From an uncultured Gemella sp. (lineage in GTDB: Bacteria > Bacillota > Bacilli > Staphylococcales > Gemellaceae), in assembly GCA_938038035.1 (NCBI GenBank), contig CALHQV010000246.1, forward strand, positions 1-8,483: a stretch of DNA of 8,483 nucleotides. Reading direction: 5' to 3'. Numbering within the stretch: the stretch's first letter is position 1; each line of letters begins with the position of its first letter. The notes beneath the pieces were generated by a model. That model was not told the origin of the DNA, searched no databases, and was given only the letters and a program-made list of their open reading frames with translations. Shown here one piece after another: positions 1 through 6,045 of this stretch. A program made the position numbers and the translations under genes.

Positions 1-1
1 T

Positions 2-109
2 CTTCTTATTGTTTATTCTGGGGAAGACTTAAAAGACCTAAATTCTAACAAAGTGTATATGATAACTCATAGACGCAGTGGTTTATTGATATCTAAATTC
101 ACTTTATAA
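2..109 (+). CDS. C-terminal end of an unidentified protein (partial)
   Basis: An open frame enters from the left edge and runs 35 codons to a TAA at 107-109. The visible peptide begins LLIVYSGEDLKDL and ends THRRSGLLISKFTL. I do not recognise it. In Bacillus and Staphylococcus the gene before the S1-domain gene is usually divIC, but this tail does not look like a DivIC C-terminus to me. The last codons lie inside the left arm of an inverted repeat at 81-133. With so little sequence, chance openness in an AT-rich region cannot be excluded. Confidence 0.35.
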   Translation, partial: LLIVYSGEDLKDLNSNKVYMITHRRSGLLISKFTL

Positions 110-133
110 AAGCTTTTTAGATATCTAATAAAC
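81..133. repeat. Imperfect 17-bp inverted repeat across the end of the left-edge frame
   Basis: The left arm GTTTATTGATATCTAAA (81-97) pairs with the right arm TTTAGATATCTAATAAAC (116-133) with a single bulged base, leaving an 18-nt loop. No T-run follows on either strand, so it is not a standard intrinsic terminator. The left arm overlaps the last codons of the possible upstream gene. It could be a processing or attenuation hairpin, or one end of a small repeat element together with the hairpin at 139-193. Confidence 0.6.
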
Positions 134-138
134 TGTGC

Positions 139-193
139 GGGGGTGACTCTGAAAAATCGATTTCTACGAAATCACGATTTTTGAGTCACTCCC
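139..193. repeat. Long interrupted hairpin just upstream of the S1-domain gene
   Basis: Three stem blocks nest in 55 bases. GGGGGTGACTC (139-149) pairs with 183-193, with one G-T wobble. AAAAATCG (152-159) pairs with CGATTTTT (175-182). ATTTC (160-164) pairs with GAAAT (168-172) around a 3-nt loop. Two 2-nt bulges (150-151 and 173-174) separate the blocks. Only TTTC follows, so it is at best a weak terminator. It ends about 15 bases before the ribosome binding site of the next gene. It resembles in style the dispersed intergenic hairpins of staphylococci and relatives; that comparison is an inference. Confidence 0.65.
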
Positions 194-219
194 TTTCTAA
201 TTGATAGTGAGGTGATTGA

Positions 220-831
220 ATGAGCAAAGTTGCAGGTAAGGTAACGAAAGTTGAAAGCAAAGGATTATATATAAAGCTAGAAAATGGTAAAGATGCATTT
301 TTACCAAAGGAAAATATGTTTATAGGTAAAAAGAAAAAGCTAGAAGAGATTTTTTCTGTTGGTTTTGTTATTAAAGCCGAGGAGAAAAGTACAAAGGATT
401 CTTTAGTGATTTTAACGCAAAAAGAGTTGAAACAAGCAGAAGGTGAGAAAAAAGTAGAGAAAAACTCTAAAGAAAAACAGAACAAAAAGAAAAACAAACC
501 GAAATCACCGATTAAAAAAGAAGCTAAAGAACAACCTGAAGTTCAGAAAAAACAAGAAGTGCAGGAAGAAAATCAGGAGCCTAAACAGGAGACAAAAACT
601 CTAAAAGATTTGAAAAAACTTCAATTTATAGGGAATATGAAAATTTCTGTAGGAAAAGGTAAGAAGAGTAATATTACCGAGCTATCTGAGGAGAAAGAGG
701 AGAAAAAAGAGATTCCTCCAGCGCCAGAAGGATTACTAGAAGATATAATTGCGACGACAAAGCAAGCTGAAGTTAAGTTCGAAAAAATTAAGAAAGGTCT
801 TCAGGAGAGAGGTTATCTAGATGGACATTAA
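220..831 (+). CDS. S1 RNA-binding domain protein (YabR-like) with long charged extension
   Basis: The 203-residue product starts with a single S1 domain (about residues 1-70), including VAGKVTKVESKGLYIKL and DAFLPKENM. That OB-fold binds RNA, so a cytoplasmic role in translation or RNA handling is likely, but the exact function is unknown. Residues 71-127 are a low-complexity linker of Lys, Glu and Gln encoded by many A-runs. Residues 128-203 form a second segment with a probable helix near 169-198. The YabR relative in Bacillus is only about 130 residues, so the C-terminal half is extra. The start is the ATG after GAGGTG (209-214). Its place directly before tilS, with an 11-bp overlap, matches the yabR position and implies translational coupling. 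No strong promoter is visible in 110-219, so it may depend on upstream transcription. Confidence 0.88.
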   Translation: MSKVAGKVTKVESKGLYIKLENGKDAFLPKENMFIGKKKKLEEIFSVGFVIKAEEKSTKDSLVILTQKELKQAEGEKKVEKNSKEKQNKKKNKPKSPIKKEAKEQPEVQKKQEVQEENQEPKQETKTLKDLKKLQFIGNMKISVGKGKKSNITELSEEKEEKKEIPPAPEGLLEDIIATTKQAEVKFEKIKKGLQERGYLDGH

Positions 832-2137
832 TATTTTATGGCAAAAAAATGATAAAATAGCACTAGGTCTGTCAGGGGGAGTGGATTCTATAGCTTTATT
901 TCATCTACTTGTTACAGAGTACAAAGAGAGTTATAAAGAATTAGTGGCGTTCCATATAAATCATGGTCTAAGAGAACAGTCTTATGAAGAAGCTGAGTTC
1001 GTAGAAAATTTTGTCAAAAACTATAATGTTAAGTTCTACAAAAAAGAGCTAAATATGAAAGATTTAGTAAGAGATAGTCATACTTCAGAGGAAATGCTCG
1101 CAAGAAAACTACGTTATGAAGCCTTTGAGGAGATGTCTTCATTAGAAGGCGGTGTGAAGTTAATAACTGCTCATCACAAAAATGATCAGGTAGAAAATAT
1201 CCTTATGAGACTACTTAGTGGACGTAGTATGGATTATAACTTGATGATAGAAGAGAAGACAACTATTGGTAAGCTAGAAGTTTATCGTCCATTATTAAAT
1301 GTATTAAAAGCAGACCTTGAGCAGTATGCTGATAAAAACGACTTAAAATACTATGTTGATTCAACAAACTTTGATACTGATTATACAAGGAATAATATAA
1401 GGCATAATATTGTACCATTGTTAAATGATGTAAATGCTGCGAGTTTTGATAATTTGATTAATTTTTCTAGTTATTATCAAAATATTAATGCTGAGTTAAA
1501 ACATAAAGTATTAGAGGCTAAAAATGACTATGTGATTTCACTAGAAGAAGATAAAGTCGAATTAGATAAAGAAAAATTATTAAAAAACACCAAAGAAGAG
1601 ATTTATTTCTTGCTAAGAGATATATTAGCAAATAATTTTGGTATTTTTGATGTAAAACAAAGGGCTCTTTTTACAATAATAGAAGACTTAAAAAGTAAAA
1701 ATAACAATAAAAGTTATGATTTGAAAAATAATTTAAAAATTATTAGCGAATATAATAGTATTTATATTCATAAAATCGAAAAAAAATGTTATAATGATAA
1801 GATAGAATTAATAATAGATGAAGTGGATATTAATAAAGTTTATACATTTCATCAGAGTAATTTTCTAATAACAACAACTAACAACTCATCTGAGGTTGGA
1901 TTTAATAAAGAAGATTTGCCTTTAATAGTTACGACTAAGAGGGATGGCGATAGGATTCAAAGAGGTAAGGTTAGCAAAAAACTTTCACGCCTTTTTATCG
2001 ATGAAAAGATTCCCAAGGAACTTAGAGACAAACTTCCAGTAATTCGCAACAAAGATGGGGTTTTAGGAGTTTTAGGAATAAATACTAAAGTCAACAAAAA
2101 CAAAAAATATGATTATTATATAAACACGAAAGGATAA
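821..2137 (+). CDS. tilS: tRNA(Ile)-lysidine synthase
   Basis: TilS uses ATP and lysine to convert C34 of the CAU-anticodon tRNA-Ile to lysidine, which switches the tRNA from Met to Ile charging and AUG to AUA reading. It is essential in most bacteria. The 438-residue product has the N-type ATP pyrophosphatase P-loop SGGVDS (18-23), HINHGLR (45-51), the conserved TAHHKNDQVENILMRLLSG block (116-134), and DSTNFDTDYTRNNIRH (180-195), which marks the end of the catalytic core. The C-terminal TilS domain is seen at about 370-410 (RDGDRIQ, then KKLSRLFIDEKIP). Length is normal for Bacillota. The ATG at 821 follows AGGAGAGAGG (803-812) and lies inside the end of the preceding gene. The middle part (about 200-370) is poorly conserved and very AT-rich, as usual for the family. 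Confidence 0.96.
   Translation: MDINILWQKNDKIALGLSGGVDSIALFHLLVTEYKESYKELVAFHINHGLREQSYEEAEFVENFVKNYNVKFYKKELNMKDLVRDSHTSEEMLARKLRYEAFEEMSSLEGGVKLITAHHKNDQVENILMRLLSGRSMDYNLMIEEKTTIGKLEVYRPLLNVLKADLEQYADKNDLKYYVDSTNFDTDYTRNNIRHNIVPLLNDVNAASFDNLINFSSYYQNINAELKHKVLEAKNDYVISLEEDKVELDKEKLLKNTKEEIYFLLRDILANNFGIFDVKQRALFTIIEDLKSKNNNKSYDLKNNLKIISEYNSIYIHKIEKKCYNDKIELIIDEVDINKVYTFHQSNFLITTTNNSSEVGFNKEDLPLIVTTKRDGDRIQRGKVSKKLSRLFIDEKIPKELRDKLPVIRNKDGVLGVLGINTKVNKNKKYDYYINTKG
2128..2134 (+). promoter_or_regulatory. Ribosome binding site that fixes the GTG start of hpt
   Basis: GAAAGGA lies 7 bases before GTG at 2142 and overlaps the last codons of tilS. No in-frame ATG lies near the N-terminus, and the product from this GTG gives the expected full length for the family. 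Confidence 0.75.
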
Positions 2138-2141
2138 AACA

Positions 2142-2687
2142 GTGGAAAATTTATTAAAAGATATCGAGAAAGTTCTATTTACACACGAGGACATCGTTGT
2201 TGCTAGTAAAAGAATTGCTAAACAAATTGAAGAGGATTATGCAGATAAATGCCCTGTTCTAATTTGTACATTAAAAGGAGCACTACCTTTTATGGCAGAA
2301 CTTTTAAAACACATTGACATTCACGTAGTTACTGACTTTATGGATGTATCTAGTTATCACGGAGGAACTGAATCTTCTGGTGTAATCAAAATCAAAAAAG
2401 ATTGTGGAATGGATATTGAAGGACGTCATGTAATTATCGTTGAAGATATCGTAGATACAGGAAGAACTCTTAAAGCGCTTATCGAAAACTTAAAAGAAAG
2501 AAACGTTGCTTCAGTAGCATGTGCTTCACTAGTAGATAAGCCAGAAACTCGTGTAGTTGATGTTGAAGCTGATTACATCGGTATAGTTTCACCAAATGAA
2601 TTCCTAGTAGGATTTGGTTTAGACTATGATGAAAGATATAGAAACTTACCTTATATCGGTGTTCTAAAAGAAGAAATTTATTCATAA
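2142..2687 (+). CDS. hpt: Hypoxanthine (guanine) phosphoribosyltransferase
   Basis: This cytosolic purine salvage enzyme joins hypoxanthine or guanine to PRPP, giving IMP or GMP. The 181-residue length is typical. Visible landmarks are LKGA (44-47), the flexible loop region SSYHGGTESSG (70-80), the PRPP-binding signature VEDIVDTGRTL (100-110), the purine-binding VDKPETR (131-137), and VGFGLDYDERYRNLPYIGVL (156-175). The start is GTG, 4 bp after the tilS stop, so the two are co-transcribed. From about codon 10 the codon choice becomes more like that of highly expressed genes than in tilS. In B. subtilis the homologue HprT has been reported to act with TilS as an activator of ftsH; whether that holds here cannot be seen from sequence. 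Confidence 0.97.
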   Translation: MENLLKDIEKVLFTHEDIVVASKRIAKQIEEDYADKCPVLICTLKGALPFMAELLKHIDIHVVTDFMDVSSYHGGTESSGVIKIKKDCGMDIEGRHVIIVEDIVDTGRTLKALIENLKERNVASVACASLVDKPETRVVDVEADYIGIVSPNEFLVGFGLDYDERYRNLPYIGVLKEEIYS

Positions 2688-2696
2688 TAATATTTT

Positions 2697-2725
2697 AATC
2701 AAAAAAGGTCAAAATATTAGTCAAA
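2697..2725 (+). promoter_or_regulatory. Candidate CtsR operator before ftsH (three heptads)
   Basis: The class III heat-shock repressor CtsR binds direct repeats of the form RGTCAAA-NAN-RGTCAAA. AATCAAA (2697-2703), spacer AAA, and GGTCAAA (2707-2713) match this with one mismatch in the 14 specified heptad bases and the correct 10-bp period. A third heptad, AGTCAAA (2719-2725), follows at a 12-bp step and overlaps the predicted -35 element. CtsR control of ftsH is known in Lactobacillus plantarum. The site also sits within an AT-only 9-bp inverted repeat (2688-2696 with 2711-2719), which is probably incidental. Confidence 0.6.
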
Positions 2726-2747
2726 CTTTAGTTATATATGGTAAAAT
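2718..2747 (+). promoter_or_regulatory. Extended -10 promoter for ftsH
   Basis: The -10 is TAAAAT (2742-2747), preceded by TGG so that it fits the TGn extended form. A weak -35, TAGTCA (2718-2723), lies 18 bases upstream. Transcription would start near 2754, giving a leader of roughly 34 bases with GGAGGA at 2771-2776. It lets ftsH be expressed separately from the tilS-hpt operon. Confidence 0.6.
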
Positions 2748-2787
2748 AAATTATGTTTAGAAAAATGATAGGAGGAAGATTGTCTAT

Positions 2788-4821
2788 ATGAATAATAAAA
2801 AAAGACAAAACCCTATCCTTGGTATGCTTGCATTAATCGTAATCGCGATTGGATTATTTGCATATTGGCAGCAAGACTTACCTGGGACAACTGAAAAAAT
2901 AGACTATGCTAAACTTGTTCAGACTATTAAGGACGACAAGGTTAAAGAAATAAGTCTACAAAGAAAAGATGAGAACTACAATGTTAAAGGTACTTACACA
3001 GATGGTAATAAAAACTTCGAGAGTGTAGTTGCAGCATCTGATTCTGAAGTACAAAAACAAATTAATGAAAAAGCTAAAGATGGAAAATTAAGTGTAGTAG
3101 AGTATAAACCAGCTGAAAAAACTGGAGCAATTCTATCATTCTTAGGTAACATTATTCCGCTTATCTTGTTTATGGGTGTTTTAGTTTTCTTTATGACACA
3201 AATGCAAGGTGGCGGTGGAGGCAAAGTAATGAGCTTCCAAAAATCTAAAGCTAAAAAAATCGATGGTGGAGAAGCGAAAGTTACATTTGATGATGTAGCT
3301 GGAGCTGATGAAGAAAAACAAGAACTTGCTGAAATGGTTGAGTTCTTAAAAGATCACCGTAAATTCACTAAGATGGGTGCTAGAATCCCTAAAGGTGTCC
3401 TACTTGAGGGACCTCCGGGGACTGGTAAAACTTTACTAGCTCGTGCTGTAGCTGGTGAGGCGAAAGTACCATTCTTCTCAATCTCAGGATCTGACTTCGT
3501 TGAGATGTTCGTAGGGGTTGGGGCAAGTCGTGTTCGTGACCTATTCAAAGAAGCTGAAAAGAATGCGCCATGTATCATTTTCATCGATGAGATTGATGCT
3601 GTAGGACGTAAACGTGGAAGCGGAGTAGGTGGAGGAAATGACGAACGTGAACAAACTCTTAACCAACTTCTTGTTGAAATGGATGGATTCGATGGTGAAA
3701 AAGGTATTATCGTAATTGCGGCTACTAACCGTGCTGACGTATTAGATAACGCCCTTAGAAGACCAGGACGTTTTGACAGACAAATTAAAGTTTCTACACC
3801 TGATGTAAAAGGTCGTGAAGCTATTCTTAAAGTACATGCTAAAAACAAACCACTTGCTAAAGGTGTTGACCTTCGTTCATTAGCAGAAAAAACTCCAGGA
3901 TTCTCTGGTGCGGATCTTGCTAACATCCTTAACGAAGCGGCATTATTAGCAGCTCGTGAAAATAAATCTAATATCGAAAAAGAAGACTTAGATGAAGCAA
4001 TGGACAGAGTAATAGGTGGTCCAGCTAAACGTAGTAGAGTATACACTCCAAAAGAAAAACGCTTAGTAGCTTACCACGAGGCAGGTCACGCAATCGTAGG
4101 TATGGTACTTGATAGTGCTGATAAAGTACAAAAAGTTACTATTATACCACGTGGTGATGCTGGTGGATATAACCTTATGATTCCGGAAGAAGAAAAATAC
4201 TTCCAAACTCGTACAGATTTAATCGACAAAATTTGTGGATTACTTGGTGGACGTGCTGCAGAGCAAATCTTCTTTAACGAAGTATCTACAGGAGCTCACA
4301 ATGACTTCGAACGAGTAACAGCTATTGCTCGTGCGATGGTTACAGAATACGGTATGAGTGAGGCTGTAGGACCAATGCAAGCCCCATTCCACGATCCATA
4401 TGGCGGACGTCAACTTTCAAGTATCGGTAACTACTCAGAAGAAATGCTGAAAGAAATCGATAACGAAGTTCGTAAAATTATTAACGAATGTTATGCTAAA
4501 GTTCTTCACATTATTGAAACTCACAGAGAACAATTAGAACTTATTGCGCAAACACTTATTGAAGTTGAAACAATCGATAGAAAAGAAATCGTTGCTCTTT
4601 ACCAATTTGGAAAAATGCCAAAAGACTTAGACGAAAGAGAAGCAGATCAACTAGATAAAGTAGTTAATAAGAAATACTACGAAGAAGAAGCTCGTAAAGC
4701 TAAAGAAGAAGCTGAGAAAAAAGCTCAGGAAGAGGTTAAAAACGAAGAAGATAAAGTTGAAAAGGTTGAAGAAAAAGACCTAGAAGACGAATCAAAAGAA
4801 AAACCTTCTGACGAAGAATAA
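2788..4821 (+). CDS. ftsH: ATP-dependent zinc metalloprotease FtsH
   Basis: FtsH is a membrane-anchored hexameric AAA+ protease that degrades misfolded membrane proteins and selected regulators. The 677-residue product has a first membrane segment at about 11-28, an extracellular domain, a second segment at about 118-137, and a Gly-rich linker (141-145). The AAA module shows Walker A GPPGTGKT (208-215), the pore loop FVGVG (241-245), Walker B IIFIDEID (263-270), and the second region of homology with RRPGRFDR (324-331) holding arginines 325 and 328. The zinc site is HEAGH (430-434), with Asp506 in TGAHNDFERVT as the likely third ligand. Residues 625-677 form a Lys/Glu-rich, probably disordered or coiled tail. 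The start follows GGAGGA at a 12-base gap. Codon use is strongly biased (CGT, GGT, GCT), which points to high expression. Confidence 0.98.
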   Translation: MNNKKRQNPILGMLALIVIAIGLFAYWQQDLPGTTEKIDYAKLVQTIKDDKVKEISLQRKDENYNVKGTYTDGNKNFESVVAASDSEVQKQINEKAKDGKLSVVEYKPAEKTGAILSFLGNIIPLILFMGVLVFFMTQMQGGGGGKVMSFQKSKAKKIDGGEAKVTFDDVAGADEEKQELAEMVEFLKDHRKFTKMGARIPKGVLLEGPPGTGKTLLARAVAGEAKVPFFSISGSDFVEMFVGVGASRVRDLFKEAEKNAPCIIFIDEIDAVGRKRGSGVGGGNDEREQTLNQLLVEMDGFDGEKGIIVIAATNRADVLDNALRRPGRFDRQIKVSTPDVKGREAILKVHAKNKPLAKGVDLRSLAEKTPGFSGADLANILNEAALLAARENKSNIEKEDLDEAMDRVIGGPAKRSRVYTPKEKRLVAYHEAGHAIVGMVLDSADKVQKVTIIPRGDAGGYNLMIPEEEKYFQTRTDLIDKICGLLGGRAAEQIFFNEVSTGAHNDFERVTAIARAMVTEYGMSEAVGPMQAPFHDPYGGRQLSSIGNYSEEMLKEIDNEVRKIINECYAKVLHIIETHREQLELIAQTLIEVETIDRKEIVALYQFGKMPKDLDEREADQLDKVVNKKYYEEEARKAKEEAEKKAQEEVKNEEDKVEKVEEKDLEDESKEKPSDEE

Positions 4822-4826
4822 AGAAT

Positions 4827-4868
4827 AAACCCTAGATTTGGAATTAACCAAGTCTAGGGTTTTGTTTT
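4827..4868 (+). terminator. Intrinsic terminator of ftsH
   Basis: AAACCCTAGATTTGG (4827-4841) pairs with CCAAGTCTAGGGTTT (4848-4862) over 15 bp with one wobble and a 6-nt loop. A T-rich tract (TTTTGTTTT, 4860-4868) follows. The left arm starts 6 bases after the ftsH stop, so the next gene needs its own promoter. Confidence 0.92.
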
Positions 4869-4896
4869 ACTCTTTTGAAAAGTCATTATATTGGTG

Positions 4897-4920
4897 TTTA
4901 GATGGTATTCACAATCTAAA
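4897..4920. repeat. 7-bp inverted repeat upstream of the fic tandem repeats
   Basis: TTTAGAT (4897-4903) and ATCTAAA (4914-4920) flank a 10-base centre. It directly abuts the three 11-bp repeats. It could be part of an operator, but a short AT-rich inverted repeat can arise by chance. Confidence 0.3.
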
Positions 4921-4921
4921 G

Positions 4922-4954
4922 TGAGCGATAAATGAGCGATAAATGAGCGATAAA
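4922..4954 (+). repeat. Three perfect tandem copies of an 11-bp repeat (iteron-like)
   Basis: TGAGCGATAAA occurs head-to-tail at 4922-4932, 4933-4943 and 4944-4954 without a mismatch. The 11-bp period is close to one DNA turn, which places copies on nearly the same face. The third copy covers the expected -35 zone of the fic promoter, where no good -35 hexamer exists. A binding site array for a regulator is the simplest reading. A slippage-prone array that tunes expression is another. Confidence 0.85.
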
Positions 4955-4964
4955 TTTTTATTTA

Positions 4965-4973
4965 TGATATAAT
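4965..4973 (+). promoter_or_regulatory. Extended -10 promoter of the Fic gene
   Basis: TGATATAAT combines a perfect TATAAT (4968-4973) with a TGn extension. The window 17-18 bases upstream falls in the third 11-bp repeat and matches TTGACA poorly, so this promoter either relies on the extended -10 or is controlled by a protein bound at the repeats. The predicted start near 4980 gives a leader of about 24 bases. Confidence 0.75.
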
Positions 4974-5003
4974 AAATAAAGAAGTTAAATTTAGGAGAAG
5001 GCT

Positions 5004-5972
5004 ATGAAACCACCATTTACCATTACGAGTACTATTCTTAATTATCTTATAGAGATTTCTAAAGCATTAGGTAATCTAGAAATAGAAACAAAGAAAAACT
5101 TACATTTAAGAAAAGAAAATAGAATCAAGTCTATTCACTCATCTTTAGCAATAGAGAATAATAGTTTATCAATAGAACAAATTACAGCGATTATTGATGG
5201 AAAGAGAGTCTTAGGAGATCCAAAAGAAATAAAAGAAGTAAAGAATGCATATGAGGCTTATGAAAAAATATTGAATTTAGACCCCTATAGTGAGAAAGAT
5301 TTTTTACTTGCTCATAAATTATTAACTACAGAAATAGTAGGACAATCGGGAAAATATAGAAATTCAGATGTAGGAATTTTTGACGAAAAGGGGAATATGG
5401 TTCATCTAGGAGCAAGACCTCAGTTTATAGGTGATTTAATGAGGGAATTATTTGAATGGGGACGTAAAGATGATACTCCAGCACTTGTGAAGAGTTGTGT
5501 ATTCCATTATGAAATAGAGATGATTCACCCCTTTGAAGATGGAAATGGAAGAATGGGAAGGTTATGGCAAAATGTTATATTAGCTAATTGGAATCCGTTG
5601 TTCAGTTGGATTCCTATTGAAACGATAATATACGAAAATCAACAACAGTATTATAAGGTTTTAGCGCAGGCAGATAGGAATAATAATTCAACAGTATTTA
5701 TTGAATTTATGCTAGGTGTTATATTAGAAACTCTACTGGCATATAAGGAGCCTGATGATAAGACAAAAGAATTGTCTAAAGCAGAACAAGATGTTTTTGA
5801 AAAGATAAAAGAGTATTTAAAAAATGAGAAATATATTACTGTAGCAACAGCTTGCGAACTAATAGAAAAATCTAAGCCAACTGCAAGAAGATATATTGCA
5901 AAATTTGTTGAGTATGAACTATTGGAATCTCACGGAGAAAACAGAGATAGAAGATATTCGTTGAAAAAATAA
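5004..5972 (+). CDS. Fic-domain AMP-transferase with N-terminal inhibitory motif and C-terminal winged-helix-like region
   Basis: Fic enzymes usually transfer AMP from ATP to a hydroxyl side chain of a target protein. The core motif HPFEDGNGRMGR (175-186) is intact, with catalytic His175 and the anion-binding GNGR, so activity is expected. The N-terminal segment carries SLAIEN (47-52), fitting the inhibitory S/TxxxE(G/N) motif, where Glu51 would block productive ATP binding; this makes it a class II, self-inhibited Fic. GKYRNSDVGIF and VHLGARPQ (116-140) belong to the flap region. Residues about 257-322 look like a winged helix (TACELIEKSKPTARRYIAKF, then YSLKK). The layout matches solitary Fic proteins such as that of Shewanella. 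AGGAG (4993-4997) lies 6 bases before the ATG. The gene stands alone between two terminators. Its target is unknown; no partner antitoxin is present. Confidence 0.93.
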   Translation: MKPPFTITSTILNYLIEISKALGNLEIETKKNLHLRKENRIKSIHSSLAIENNSLSIEQITAIIDGKRVLGDPKEIKEVKNAYEAYEKILNLDPYSEKDFLLAHKLLTTEIVGQSGKYRNSDVGIFDEKGNMVHLGARPQFIGDLMRELFEWGRKDDTPALVKSCVFHYEIEMIHPFEDGNGRMGRLWQNVILANWNPLFSWIPIETIIYENQQQYYKVLAQADRNNNSTVFIEFMLGVILETLLAYKEPDDKTKELSKAEQDVFEKIKEYLKNEKYITVATACELIEKSKPTARRYIAKFVEYELLESHGENRDRRYSLKK

Positions 5973-5975
5973 ATA

Positions 5976-6045
5976 AAAAGATATCAGAAAGAAACATGAA
6001 AACCGATTTTAGATCCGATTAACTTTCTGATATCTTTTATTTTTT
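5976..6045. terminator. Bidirectional terminator between the fic and ATPase genes
   Basis: AAAAGATATCAGAAAG (5976-5991) pairs perfectly over 16 bp with 6023-6038, around a 31-nt loop. The plus strand continues TTTTATTTTTTA. The minus strand continues CTTTTTATTTATTTTTTC. Both convergent genes can therefore end here. The ATPase stop codon is at 6044-6046, inside the plus-strand T-tract. The loop contains CCGATT twice as a direct repeat (6003-6008 and 6015-6020). Confidence 0.88.

Noticed and set aside
84..110. Promoter for the S1 gene made of TTGATA and TATAAA
   Set aside because: The spacing between the two hexamers is about 13 bases, too short for a normal sigma-A promoter, and both lie in the inverted repeat region.
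186..497. 103-codon minus-strand frame opposite the S1 gene
   Set aside because: Its Phe/Ser-rich sequence is the complement of the Lys/Glu codons of the S1 protein and it has no support as a gene.
2688..2719. Terminator between hpt and ftsH
   Set aside because: The 9-bp inverted repeat is made only of A and T and is not followed by a T-run, so it is unlikely to stop transcription efficiently.
3354..4046. 230-codon open frame on the minus strand inside ftsH
   Set aside because: It is antisense to the most conserved part of the AAA domain, has no ribosome binding site of note, and its Ser/Arg/Pro-rich sequence looks like a mirror of the biased ftsH codons.
4922..4954. CRISPR array or plasmid-type origin iterons
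   Set aside because: There are no spacers between the units, no cas genes, and no replication initiator gene in the window; three short units before a promoter fit a regulatory array better.
4932..4955. Tiny overlapping frames (ATG AGC GAT AAA TGA) created by the 11-bp repeats
   Set aside because: They lie upstream of the predicted transcript start of fic and lack ribosome binding sites; they are a by-product of the repeat unit.
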